Positions 47,875 to 55,455 of a stretch of DNA of 64,000 nucleotides are shown here, in pieces. The notes under the pieces were generated by a model. It saw only the letters and a list, made by a program, of their open reading frames with translations, did no database searches and was not told the DNA's origin. The translations under genes were made by a program, and so were the position numbers. Position 1 is the first letter of the stretch, and each line of letters opens with the position of its first letter. Origin of the DNA: Parasutterella muris (GTDB taxonomy: Bacteria > Pseudomonadota > Gammaproteobacteria > Burkholderiales > Burkholderiaceae_F); contig NZ_WSRP01000001.1 of assembly GCF_009767915.1 (NCBI RefSeq), positions 1 to 64,000 on the forward strand. The letters run 5' to 3'.

Positions 47875-48182
47875 CCACACCTGAAGGACAGAACACACTG
47901 TTTCTAAAACAAGCCTGCAAGAAGCTCGGCATCACGGCATTCAAGCTCGGCTTCGAGGGCACTGTTGGAGCCCCCGACTGGTTGCTGATGCGTGACGGGC
48001 GTCACATCCTTATCGAACTCAAGGCCAAAAAGGGGCGCCTGTCTCCTCAGCAGCAGAGGATGATTCGCACCCTCGAGGACGAAGGAGCGTTTGAGGTTTT
48101 CGTCTGCCACGATACCGATAGCATCAAGACAGCCATCTGCTGGGGCCTCTTCGGCGGCGTGAACGTGACGAGGGATTTATGA
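47871..48182 (+). CDS. VRR-NUC domain nuclease
   Basis: The 103-residue single-domain protein has the VRR-NUC motifs visible: TVGAPDWLLMRDGRHILIEL followed by KAKKGRLSPQQQRMIRTLED, giving the G-PD, E-x-K and Q residues of the PD-(D/E)XK fold. Stand-alone VRR-NUC proteins are common in phages and cut branched DNA. It overlaps the helicase gene by four bases and probably works with it on replication intermediates. Confidence 0.9.
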   Translation: MTTPEGQNTLFLKQACKKLGITAFKLGFEGTVGAPDWLLMRDGRHILIELKAKKGRLSPQQQRMIRTLEDEGAFEVFVCHDTDSIKTAICWGLFGGVNVTRDL

Positions 48183-49570
48183 AATTCACACCGAGACCCT
48201 ATCAAGAGCGGATGATTCAGGCGATTCTTCAGCGCAAGCGCATTGCGCTGTTCGCAGGGATGGGTATGGGGAAAACATCCTCCACGCTCGAGGCAATTCG
48301 CCGCATCAGGGAAAAGAGACCCAAGCTCAAAGCGCTTATCGTTGCGCCGCTCCGTGTTGCGCAAAGCACGTGGCCCGATGAGCTCCTCAAGTGGGACGAT
48401 TTCAAGCACCTCAAGGTCTCTGTCGTTTGCGGCAATCAGCGTGAGCGCATCCAGACTCTCGAGACAGACGCGGACATTTACACCATCAACTATGAGAACA
48501 TCCCCTGGCTCGTCAACTGGTGCGGAGACGATTGGAAGTTCGACCTCATTGTTGCCGACGAGAGCACGCGGCTCAAAGGCCTGCGCTCTAAGCAAGGCAC
48601 GCAGAGGGCCAAGTTCCTAGCTCGAGTCGCCCATCAGTCAGAGGGGTTCATAGAGCTGACAGGAACACCGGCGCCGAACGGGCTCCTTGACTTGTGGGGG
48701 CAGATGTGGTTTCTCGACAAAGGCGCGCGCCTCGGCAAGTCCTTCACTGCCTACCAAAAGCAGTACTTCTACCCCGTCACACACGGCGGGGCCGCTCAGC
48801 ATTGGTGCGAGTGGAGGCCGTTTGAAGGGTCGGACGAGAAGATCAAGGAGAAGCTGAAGGACATCACAGTTACTGTCAACCCCGAGGACTACTTCGATGT
48901 CGCACAGAACATCTCTAATGACGTGGTGGTTGAGCTCCCTCCTCTTGTTATGAAGCAGTACCGCCGCTTCGCTCGCGAGCTGTACCTTGAGCTTGAGAAC
49001 GGAGAGGAGATCACAGCAGCGAACGCCGCAGTTAAAACGGGGCGCTTGCTTCAGATGGCAAGTGGGGCCGTGTACTCCGAAGAAGGTGAAGGCTTCGAGT
49101 TATTCCACTCCGCGAAGATCGACGCTCTGAGGTCCGTCATCGAGGAGGCAAACGGCATGCCTGTGCTGTGCTCCTATAGTTTCAGGCACGAGGTGGAGCG
49201 CATCAAGCAAGCGTTCCCTCAGGCAAAGCTTCTTGACAAGGACCCACAGACCATCCGCAACTGGAACGCAGGACGCATCCCGCTACTGCTTGCGCACCCC
49301 GCATCATGCGGCCACGGGCTCAACCTTCAGGACGGAGGAAACATTCTGGTGTTCTTCTCCTGCGGCTGGTCCCTTGAGCTTCACGATCAGATCATCGAGC
49401 GCATAGGCGCGGTCCGTCAGGCTCAGGCAGGACACGCGCGCCCCTCCTTCGTGCACTACATCGTGGCCAAGGGGACACTGGACGAGGTGGTGAAAGAGCG
49501 CCTTGCCTCCAAGCGTGAAGTACTGGATGTTCTGCTCGATAAAAAGACTGCGATTTTAGGGGACGAATGA
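48179..49570 (+). CDS. SNF2-like SF2 helicase
   Basis: The 463-residue protein has a Q-like motif PRPYQERMIQAI, Walker A LFAGMGMGKTSS near 28, motif II VADEST (DEST variant) near 125, motif III ELTGTPAPNG, and motif VI LELHDQIIERIGAVRQAQA in which the first part is conserved. It is a phage SNF2/SSL2-type translocase frequently paired with VRR-NUC. Role: DNA remodelling in replication or recombination. Confidence 0.92.
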   Translation: MKFTPRPYQERMIQAILQRKRIALFAGMGMGKTSSTLEAIRRIREKRPKLKALIVAPLRVAQSTWPDELLKWDDFKHLKVSVVCGNQRERIQTLETDADIYTINYENIPWLVNWCGDDWKFDLIVADESTRLKGLRSKQGTQRAKFLARVAHQSEGFIELTGTPAPNGLLDLWGQMWFLDKGARLGKSFTAYQKQYFYPVTHGGAAQHWCEWRPFEGSDEKIKEKLKDITVTVNPEDYFDVAQNISNDVVVELPPLVMKQYRRFARELYLELENGEEITAANAAVKTGRLLQMASGAVYSEEGEGFELFHSAKIDALRSVIEEANGMPVLCSYSFRHEVERIKQAFPQAKLLDKDPQTIRNWNAGRIPLLLAHPASCGHGLNLQDGGNILVFFSCGWSLELHDQIIERIGAVRQAQAGHARPSFVHYIVAKGTLDEVVKERLASKREVLDVLLDKKTAILGDE

Positions 49571-50160
49571 TGCCGTCGAACAAGAAGCCAAGAAAGGCAT
49601 ACAAGCCGCGCACCGTCAAAAACCCGGGCGTGTTCTATTCCCGCAAGAACATCGACCGTGTGAAAGAAATCATCACCGACATCATGCTCGTGGTCGAGAT
49701 CACTCTGCCAAGAGGACTCGCAACGGACGATCACATGCACCAAATCCAAGATTTGCTGAATTGGGGCGGCCTCATGCTGGTCGATCGCCGTTGGCCTGGT
49801 CAGGAGTCCGAGGTGAGAGAGTTCCAAGCCGACCACTACTGCGCCCTCCACGCCTATAGCCGTATCGTAAAGCGCAAGCGCGAGGGAAAGACGCACGGCT
49901 ATACGGGCACCGCTGAGGAGCTCAACGTCCTGCGTGATGTCTGTTGGCAGATCGCTGAGCTACTGCGAGAGGGCATGGAGCACAGCCCGCTGCGCACCCT
50001 GAAGGAGTTCCTTGCCGCTAAGCAGATCGTGGAAGAAGACCACGCAAGACGCGAGGCCCTAGGAATTCCGCACGGCGTCCAAGAAACAGACAAAGACCGA
50101 GTCGGAAGACTCATGAGACAGAAGCATTTCAATAAAAAGGAGAAACGAAATGACAACTGA
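49567..50160 (+). CDS. Unknown helical protein after the helicase
   Basis: This 197-residue protein overlaps the helicase stop as ATGA. A basic N-terminus (KKPRKAYKPRTVKNPG) is followed by a helical body (DRVKEIITDIMLVVEITLPR, VCWQIAELLREGMEHSPLRT) and a Lys-rich end. The helical body shows no active-site motif I can identify. Start may be the second of two adjacent ATGs. Confidence 0.65.
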   Translation: MMPSNKKPRKAYKPRTVKNPGVFYSRKNIDRVKEIITDIMLVVEITLPRGLATDDHMHQIQDLLNWGGLMLVDRRWPGQESEVREFQADHYCALHAYSRIVKRKREGKTHGYTGTAEELNVLRDVCWQIAELLREGMEHSPLRTLKEFLAAKQIVEEDHARREALGIPHGVQETDKDRVGRLMRQKHFNKKEKRNDN

Positions 50161-50524
50161 CCTTATCAACCACCCCGAGCACTATGAGGGGCAGGCAATC
50201 AAGCTGGAGCCGATCGATTTCTGCGAGCGCCTGCCGTTCTGCGAGGGGAACGCTCTCAAATATTGTTTCCGTGCGGGCCACAAGGAGGGCTCCTCTGAAT
50301 TGCAGGACCTGAAAAAGGCTCAGTGGTATCTGAACCGCAGAAAGTCGCCCGGCGCCGCGACAGTGAGCGAGCGATTTTTCGAGCTTCTCGTGTGGCTCCG
50401 TCGAGCCGAGGGAGTCATCGGTGAATCGGCAATGGCAACAACCCGCGGCGACTATGCGGCGTTTTGGGTCAAGCTCGCCGCGCACGTGAACAACCGAATC
50501 AAGGAATTGGAGGATGAGAAATGA
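50150..50524 (+). CDS. DUF3310 protein
   Basis: The 124-residue protein begins with the DUF3310 pattern HPEHYEGQAIKLEPIDFCER then FCEGNALKYCFRAGHKEGSS and LQDLKKAQWYLNR. DUF3310 proteins are common in phages, often near nucleotide metabolism genes, and have no settled function. It overlaps its neighbours on both sides. Confidence 0.85.
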   Translation: MTTDLINHPEHYEGQAIKLEPIDFCERLPFCEGNALKYCFRAGHKEGSSELQDLKKAQWYLNRRKSPGAATVSERFFELLVWLRRAEGVIGESAMATTRGDYAAFWVKLAAHVNNRIKELEDEK

Positions 50525-50751
50525 ACAAGCAAATTTTACAGAAGAGCGATATTGCCGAACTTACAGGCCGCCACGTTAAGACAATCGAGCGCTGGATTCG
50601 TGAAGGGTTCTTCCCCGGCGGCCGGTACATGAAGGGGCGCCAGGTATGGACGGAAAAAGAGTTTTCCGATTGGTTTTCAAAACTTCCGGAAAGGCTGCAA
50701 AGCAAAAACAGTGTCAGCCCACGCCTGCATGACGGGGCGTCTCAACTCTAA
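50521..50751 (+). CDS. Excisionase/AlpA-like protein
   Basis: The 76-residue protein has a MerR-like winged HTH: LQKSDIAELTGRHVKTIERW then IREGFFPGGRYMKGRQVWTE and FSDWF, the pattern of AlpA and phage excisionases. It is the last gene of the early operon and overlaps the integrase gene tail to tail by 75 bases. It probably directs the integrase towards excision during lytic growth. Confidence 0.82.
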   Translation: MNKQILQKSDIAELTGRHVKTIERWIREGFFPGGRYMKGRQVWTEKEFSDWFSKLPERLQSKNSVSPRLHDGASQL

Positions 50752-51864
50752 TAAGTCGCTCCGCTGGTATGCCTGAAAGACAGCGTTGCCCACAGAGTGC
50801 ATCAGACACTTCTCTGCAACGCTGTCGTTTATCTCATTCTCCGCCGCCCAGTCGCGGAACGTTGATCTGAACCCGTGCATTGTGGCAGTTGTCCCCGTCA
50901 TTCGTTTAAGAAGTACGCTCAAAGAGTACTTGCTGCCTAGCGTATCCCGCACCGCAAACACGTACTCACCCTTGCGCTCAATAGAATTTAAAAGCTCGAC
51001 CACCTGATCACTCAAAGGAACTCTATGAGGGTACGGCTTGCTATCCTTACGGCGCTCAGGCGGAATACTCCACACTCTCTCTTCAAAATTAAACTCCGAC
51101 CACTTTGCGCCTGCCGTCTCTCCTACCCTACATGCCGTCAGAATCGTGAAGAGAATAAGCTGACGCGTCCGATTGTTGGCAGGAAGAAAGCACTTGAGCT
51201 TTTCCTGTAGTTCCTCCAAAGGCATAGATATGTGGTGCTTAACCGTTCTGACTTTTGACGGCGGCGGAAGATACTGGTCAAGGTTCCCTTTCCACAACGC
51301 GCAATTAAATTCTAGATACCCCTCGTTTACCGCGTAGGCCAGAATGCTTTCAAGCCTAGTTCTGATTTTCAAAGCCGTCTGATTTTTGGCAGACCATATC
51401 GGCTCGAGAACCGCCACGACATCTGCTCGTTTGATTTCATCTATTCGTTTATTTCCGATGACGGGGTACACGTAGCTATTAAAGTACTGGACCGTGTTGG
51501 CGTACGTCTTATTGCTTCTCCAGCGTTTCACCTCTTTGATCTTCTCTATCGTTTGTTCTGCAAAACTCTTGAAGCTCGGAACCTCTGCCCTTGAGTACTC
51601 CTCAGCGAGTCTCTCCTTCGTACTTTGGGTGAGCGGCAGACCGCTAGCTAGTCGCCCAAGAAACTCTTTGGCGGTACTCTTTGCCTGTGTGAGATCGACC
51701 TTGCTTACAGGTCCGATGGATTTATCCCGCCTCTTACCGTCCACCATGTAGCGGAACACGAAGCGTCGCGTGTTGCCCCTGACAACGTAAAGCAGATTAG
51801 GCGCCGCCGTGTAGAAACCGTCTGGAAGAGTCAGATAATTTTTCAGTGTGACTTTCGCTTTCAT
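50677..51864 (-). CDS. int: Tyrosine integrase, P4-like
   Basis: This 395-residue protein begins with an arm-binding N-terminal domain of the DUF4102 type (TLPDGFYTAAPNLLYVVRGN, then FVFRYMVDGKRRDKSIGP). The core-binding domain is about 95-200. Catalytic residues: Arg in TACRVGE near 245, H-x-x-R in MHGFRSTFRDWAAE near 330, His in CLMHSVGNAV and Tyr in FQAYQRSD near 368. It is encoded next to attR and reads away from it. It should catalyse recombination at the tRNA-Arg site. Confidence 0.96.
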   Translation of the reverse strand: MKAKVTLKNYLTLPDGFYTAAPNLLYVVRGNTRRFVFRYMVDGKRRDKSIGPVSKVDLTQAKSTAKEFLGRLASGLPLTQSTKERLAEEYSRAEVPSFKSFAEQTIEKIKEVKRWRSNKTYANTVQYFNSYVYPVIGNKRIDEIKRADVVAVLEPIWSAKNQTALKIRTRLESILAYAVNEGYLEFNCALWKGNLDQYLPPPSKVRTVKHHISMPLEELQEKLKCFLPANNRTRQLILFTILTACRVGETAGAKWSEFNFEERVWSIPPERRKDSKPYPHRVPLSDQVVELLNSIERKGEYVFAVRDTLGSKYSLSVLLKRMTGTTATMHGFRSTFRDWAAENEINDSVAEKCLMHSVGNAVFQAYQRSDLLELRRPVMQAWADTVFALQPFRKF

Positions 51865-51865
51865 A

Positions 51866-51887
51866 AAAACACCTCAAAAACACCACA
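51866..51887 (+). promoter_or_regulatory. Candidate integrase arm-type site, right
   Basis: AAAACACCTCA followed by AAAACACCACA, the match to 1502..1524 at the other prophage end. It lies directly upstream of the integrase start, so integrase binding could also repress its own gene. Confidence 0.4.
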
Positions 51888-52043
51888 TAAAGCATAGCAA
51901 AAATCTTCCTTCTGCGTTCCTTAACGCTCCGAATCAGAAAATTTTTACGCACTTATTTTGTAAATTTCTATTTGTTTTTAAAGTATTTTTATTAAAATAA
52001 ATCCAAAACGCTCTATCTTTGAACTGGGCTTATTCCTGCATAT

Positions 52044-52078
52044 GTTCGACTCCTGCCTGGCGCGCCAACCTCTCCTGA
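52044..52078 (+). repeat. attR core (35-bp direct repeat)
   Basis: Identical over 35 bases to 1438..1472. It contains only the 3-prime part of the tRNA-Arg sequence, so no second tRNA is encoded here. It marks the right end of the prophage. Confidence 0.95.
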
Positions 52079-52111
52079 AGTTAATTGCTTCAGTGAAGTT
52101 AAAACAGAAAC

Positions 52112-52147
52112 ACCTCATCGGACATTCGGTCTTGCATGAGGTTTTTT
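52112..52147 (+). terminator. Original host terminator of tRNA-Arg
   Basis: ACCTCAT (52112..52118) pairs with ATGAGGT (52136..52142) and a T run follows. Before integration it would have followed the tRNA gene; after integration the phage-borne look-alike at 1507 replaces it. Confidence 0.7.
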
Positions 52148-52200
52148 GTCATATGTGGATAAAATTCTGGTCTTAGGTATCGGCATGGTTTTAGCCAAAG

Positions 52201-52224
52201 AAAAAGCCGCTCAAAGGCGGCTTT
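52201..52224 (-). terminator. Terminator of the small host membrane protein gene
   Basis: AAAGCCGC (52203..52210) pairs with GCGGCTTT (52217..52224), with TTTTT completing it on the minus strand. It lies 19 bases after the stop of the membrane protein gene. Confidence 0.8.
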
Positions 52225-52242
52225 AGATACTTAAACAAGGAG

Positions 52243-52521
52243 TTATTGGTTCTTGTCCTTCAATTCAGGAAGCCTCCAAAGATGCTTCCTGAACCAATTG
52301 ATATAGGTTGTTTTGACAACAAATACGATCACGCAACTTTCGAAAATCAAGGCATAAGTTAAATCGCGCCACAGAGGATCTTCAATTTCTTGTATAAGCT
52401 CGTAGCCAATCAAAATAGTTCCATACCCGACCAGTCCGAGAAGGGGTACGCCGACAATGAGCATCCCGGCACACCAAATCTTCCCGATAATCGAATTCAT
52501 AAAATCATCAATAAGTGACAT
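52243..52521 (-). CDS. Small host membrane protein, unknown
   Basis: The 92-residue protein has two hydrophobic segments (WCAGMLIVGVPLLGLVGYGT, about 16-36, and LIFESCVIVFVVKTTYI, about 58-75) and a charged C-terminus. GGGAG lies nine bases before the ATG. It is the first gene outside the prophage and has its own terminator. No family recognised. Confidence 0.7.
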   Translation of the reverse strand: MSLIDDFMNSIIGKIWCAGMLIVGVPLLGLVGYGTILIGYELIQEIEDPLWRDLTYALIFESCVIVFVVKTTYINWFRKHLWRLPELKDKNQ

Positions 52522-52954
52522 TTCGGGAACTCCCTTTCTTTAATTATAGGGGTTAACAAGTTTTCTTGAAAGGCTTTTCCTGAGTTTTACTATCTACATT
52601 TGTAGGGCGATTGGTTTCTTTCATAGGTAATAAGTTATCGTCTATGAAGTTAAAAAAGTCTATCCTTACATTACCAAAAATAGTCATAAAATCAATTAGT
52701 TAAATTAAAGATGAGACTATTTGTGAAAATAACTCCTAGAATTTTGGGTATTCAGGATGCACTCTAACTCTTCCCGCGAATAACGAAGAAGTAAGGAAGA
52801 TAAGACTCTAAAACCTCACTTTGGCCTTTAACTAGAGATATTCGTTACAAAATCATGAAACTTTCTTCTATGTGTTGTCCCAATTTCGGACCTTAAAAGT
52901 CCCAAAGCTTGAGAGATTCCTATAATCGGAAAATCAATTAATTTTCAGGCTCTA
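52522..52954. other. Host intergenic region with a promoter for the DJ-1-like gene
   Basis: This AT-rich gap lies between two divergent genes. TATAAT at 52921..52926, 29 bases before the DJ-1-like start, is a good -10 box; no clear -35 is present at 17 bases. I see no gene or structured RNA in the rest. Confidence 0.5.
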
Positions 52955-53740
52955 ATGATGCAGAGACGAAATCTATTAACGGTAATTGCAGCAGGCGCAG
53001 TGGCTAGCCCGGTCTTTGCGGCGGAAAATAAAGGTGCGCTAGCCCCTGCAGAGGAACCTCCGAAAAGAGATAAGAAAATCCTTTTCGTGATTACAAGTCA
53101 TTCGGATTTGGGTAAAACCGGTAAGAAAACAGGATATTGGCTTTCAGAAGTAACGCACCCTTGGAAAATTCTTAAAGATGTCGGCTATGAAATCGACTTT
53201 GTCAGTCCGAAGGGCGGCGCTTGCGCTTTTGAGGGCGACGACCCGTCCGATCCGGTGAACAAGGAGTTTTCTCAGGATATGGTCTATCAAAAGAAGATTA
53301 ATTTCACTTTGAAGCCTTCTGATATTAAACCCGATGAATATGCTGCGATTTATTACGCCGGCGGGCACGGCGCAATGTGGGACTTCCTGGACAATAAAGA
53401 ACTTGCGGCTATCGCTTCAAAAATTTATACCAACGGCGGCGTGGTTGCTTCCGTTTGCCACGGAGCGGCCGGACTGATCAATATCAAACTTCCAAACGGT
53501 ACCTATTTAATTAATGGCAAAAAGATTAATAGCTTCACCGATTCCGAAGAGGAAGCTGTTAACCTGAAAAATGTCGTGCCTTTCTCTTTGGAAACAAAAC
53601 TGAAAGCTCAACATGCGCATTTTGAAAAATCCGATAATTTCCAAACCCACTGCGTCGTCAATGACAGAGTCATTACAGGTCAGAATCCGATGTCTGCAGC
53701 CGCTGTCGGTTCTGCTATCAAAAACGCTTTAGACAGCTAA
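52955..53740 (+). CDS. Exported DJ-1/PfpI (Hsp31-like) protein
   Basis: The 261-residue protein has an N-terminal export signal with twin arginine (MMQRRNLLTVIAAGAVASPV, cleavage near FAA), so it is probably a Tat or Sec substrate. The body is of class I glutamine amidotransferase fold: YWLSEVTHPW supplies the conserved Glu, AIYYAGGHGAMWD the GGHG loop, and SVCHGAAG the nucleophilic Cys. Hsp31-like members act as glyoxalase III or protein-repair enzymes, usually in the cytosol, so the signal is unusual. The next gene follows after 17 bases. Confidence 0.85.
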   Translation: MMQRRNLLTVIAAGAVASPVFAAENKGALAPAEEPPKRDKKILFVITSHSDLGKTGKKTGYWLSEVTHPWKILKDVGYEIDFVSPKGGACAFEGDDPSDPVNKEFSQDMVYQKKINFTLKPSDIKPDEYAAIYYAGGHGAMWDFLDNKELAAIASKIYTNGGVVASVCHGAAGLINIKLPNGTYLINGKKINSFTDSEEEAVNLKNVVPFSLETKLKAQHAHFEKSDNFQTHCVVNDRVITGQNPMSAAAVGSAIKNALDS

Positions 53741-53757
53741 AAGAGGAAAACTCATTT

Positions 53758-54468
53758 ATGAACAACAGATTCATCCCCTCAATTATTTTGGCCGCCGGCT
53801 TCATCGGCGGTGTCGCACTCCTCGGGAACCAGCTCGGAGACGCAGCGACCGCCTTCCTGAATAAAGATCGAATCGTTACAGTCAAAGGCCTGAGCGAAAA
53901 AGAAGTGAAGGCCACGCATGTTATTTGGCCCCTCAGTTTCACAGAAATGGGAAATGAACTCGCCGCCGCTTATGATGCGCTTGAAGAAAAACAAAATCTG
54001 GTTCTAAAGTTTCTTAAGGACAACGGTATCGACGAAAGCGAAATCACACTCGCGTCTCCTAAAGTTCAGGACACCCTGGCAAACTCTTACGACGGCAGAA
54101 CACGCCCTTACCGCTATATCCTGACTCAGGTCGTCACGGTTTCTACCGATAAGGTAGATACCATCCGCAAACTTTCCGTGACGCAGCGCGAACTGCTGAA
54201 AAAAGGCGTCGCCCTCAGCAGTGATTACAGCTACATGACCGCCTATAGTTTTACCGGTCTGAATGAAATTAAACCGGAAATGATCGAATCAGCGACGAAG
54301 AACGCTAAGGCGGCAGCCCAAAAGTTTGCAGACGATTCGGGCTCTAAACTCGGAAAAATCCGCAGGGCGAATCAGGGCGTCTTCACCATCACGGACAGAG
54401 ACGAAAACACGCCCTTTATCAAAAATGTCCGCGTAGTCACAACCGTCGAATATTTCTTAAACGATTAA
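53758..54468 (+). CDS. SIMPL-domain (DUF541) periplasmic protein
   Basis: This 236-residue protein has an N-terminal membrane anchor or signal (FIPSIILAAGFIGGVALLG) and a SIMPL domain: RIVTVKGLSEKEVKATHVIW then LKDNGIDESEITLASPKVQD, RYILTQVVTVSTDKVDTIRK, ATKNAKAAAQKFADDSGSKL and the closing VRVVTTVEYFL. SIMPL proteins are periplasmic with roles in stress tolerance that are poorly defined. Probably co-transcribed with the DJ-1-like gene. Confidence 0.88.
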   Translation: MNNRFIPSIILAAGFIGGVALLGNQLGDAATAFLNKDRIVTVKGLSEKEVKATHVIWPLSFTEMGNELAAAYDALEEKQNLVLKFLKDNGIDESEITLASPKVQDTLANSYDGRTRPYRYILTQVVTVSTDKVDTIRKLSVTQRELLKKGVALSSDYSYMTAYSFTGLNEIKPEMIESATKNAKAAAQKFADDSGSKLGKIRRANQGVFTITDRDENTPFIKNVRVVTTVEYFLND

Positions 54469-54520
54469 TCCGGCAGTTCTAAGAGAATAACCGGGACCGT
54501 TTATATGGTCTCAAAAACGG

Positions 54521-54556
54521 AAAAAGCCCGAAAACAGTACTATTCCGGGCTTTTTT
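54521..54556. terminator. Bidirectional terminator between SIMPL gene and rpiA
   Basis: AAAAAGCCCG (54521..54530) pairs with CGGGCTTTTT (54546..54555) with T runs on both strands. It separates the two convergent genes. Confidence 0.88.
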
Positions 54557-54566
54557 CTTTCAGAAA

Positions 54567-55259
54567 TTACTTCTGACGGCCTGAAAAAAATCCTTTTTTC
54601 GGTTTCAGTGTACGGACACCCTCAGGTGTACCGATGAGCAGCACATCCGCACCGCGTTTTCCGAAAATACCGCAGGTCACAACGCCCGGAATCTGGTTAA
54701 TCGCAGCCTCCAAACGAGTCGGCTCCTTAATCTGCAGACCGTGAACATCAACAATATTATTGCCGTTGTCGGTAACCATATCGCGAACCGTCGGATGACC
54801 GCCAAGCTCTTCCATCGCACGGCAGACAGAAGACACTGCCATCGGAATGACTTCCAGCGGAAGCGGGAACTTGCCAAGCTGTTTAACCTCTTTCGAAGCG
54901 TCTGCAATGCAGACATACATATCGGAGGCCTCCGCCAAAATCTTTTCGCGGGTAAGCGCTCCGCCGCCGCCCTTGATCATGCAGAAATTACCGTCAATTT
55001 CATCACAGCCGTCAACATAGACAGGAATTGTTCCGACAATGTCATTTAAATCACAAACCGGAATTCCATAAGCTAAAAGCTGTCGGGTAGTTGCTTCCGA
55101 ACTCGAAACACAGCCTTTGACTCGTTTACCGGAAGTCGCCAGCTCGGTAATGAAAAAGCTAACCGTTGATCCCGTGCCCACTCCGAGGTATTCGCCCTCT
55201 TTCACATATTCCAAGGCAGCTGCGGCCGCTTTTTGCTTTAATTCGTTCTGCAGGTCCAT
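54567..55259 (-). CDS. rpiA: Ribose-5-phosphate isomerase A
   Basis: The 230-residue enzyme interconverts ribose-5-phosphate and ribulose-5-phosphate in the pentose phosphate pathway. Motifs: [13 protein letters not shown] (substrate loop), [30 protein letters not shown] with the catalytic Asp/Glu region, and the Lys of GALTREKI. Length fits the family (about 220). It is transcribed away from the histidine kinase gene. Confidence 0.97.
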   Translation of the reverse strand: MDLQNELKQKAAAAALEYVKEGEYLGVGTGSTVSFFITELATSGKRVKGCVSSSEATTRQLLAYGIPVCDLNDIVGTIPVYVDGCDEIDGNFCMIKGGGGALTREKILAEASDMYVCIADASKEVKQLGKFPLPLEVIPMAVSSVCRAMEELGGHPTVRDMVTDNGNNIVDVHGLQIKEPTRLEAAINQIPGVVTCGIFGKRGADVLLIGTPEGVRTLKPKKGFFSGRQK

Positions 55260-55455
55260 ATCCTTATCCTAAAAAACCTAACAATCATCTCGACTTGATT
55301 ATTGTATCGGTCCAAACTCAACTTATTCTGTACTCAGATTATTTTTGTTTGAGTACGCAAATTCACCGGACAATCTTTGCGCACATCGAACAGTGTCATA
55401 ATAGACATTGATAATTTGTCTGTTTTCTTTTCCCAACGGTTCGTTTTAACTAACT

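Larger units (their letters stand above)
1438..52078. mobile_element. BPP-1-like podovirus prophage, about 50.6 kb
   Basis: The element is bounded by the 35-bp att repeats and has an integrase next to attR. All functional groups are present: two terminase subunits, portal, scaffold, capsid, cement, adaptor, nozzle, ejection proteins, fibres, lysis genes, repressors, replication genes, excisionase-like protein and integrase. The order from terminase through Bbp19-, Bbp17- and Bbp16-like head proteins, the lack of tape-measure and sheath genes, and Mtd-type fibre N-termini point to a short-tailed phage related to Bordetella phage BPP-1. No disrupted essential gene was seen, so it may be inducible. 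Confidence 0.95.

Noticed and set aside
52044-52078. Second tRNA-Arg gene at the right end
   Set aside because: Only the 3-prime 24 bases of the tRNA are present; there is no anticodon arm or 5-prime acceptor strand.
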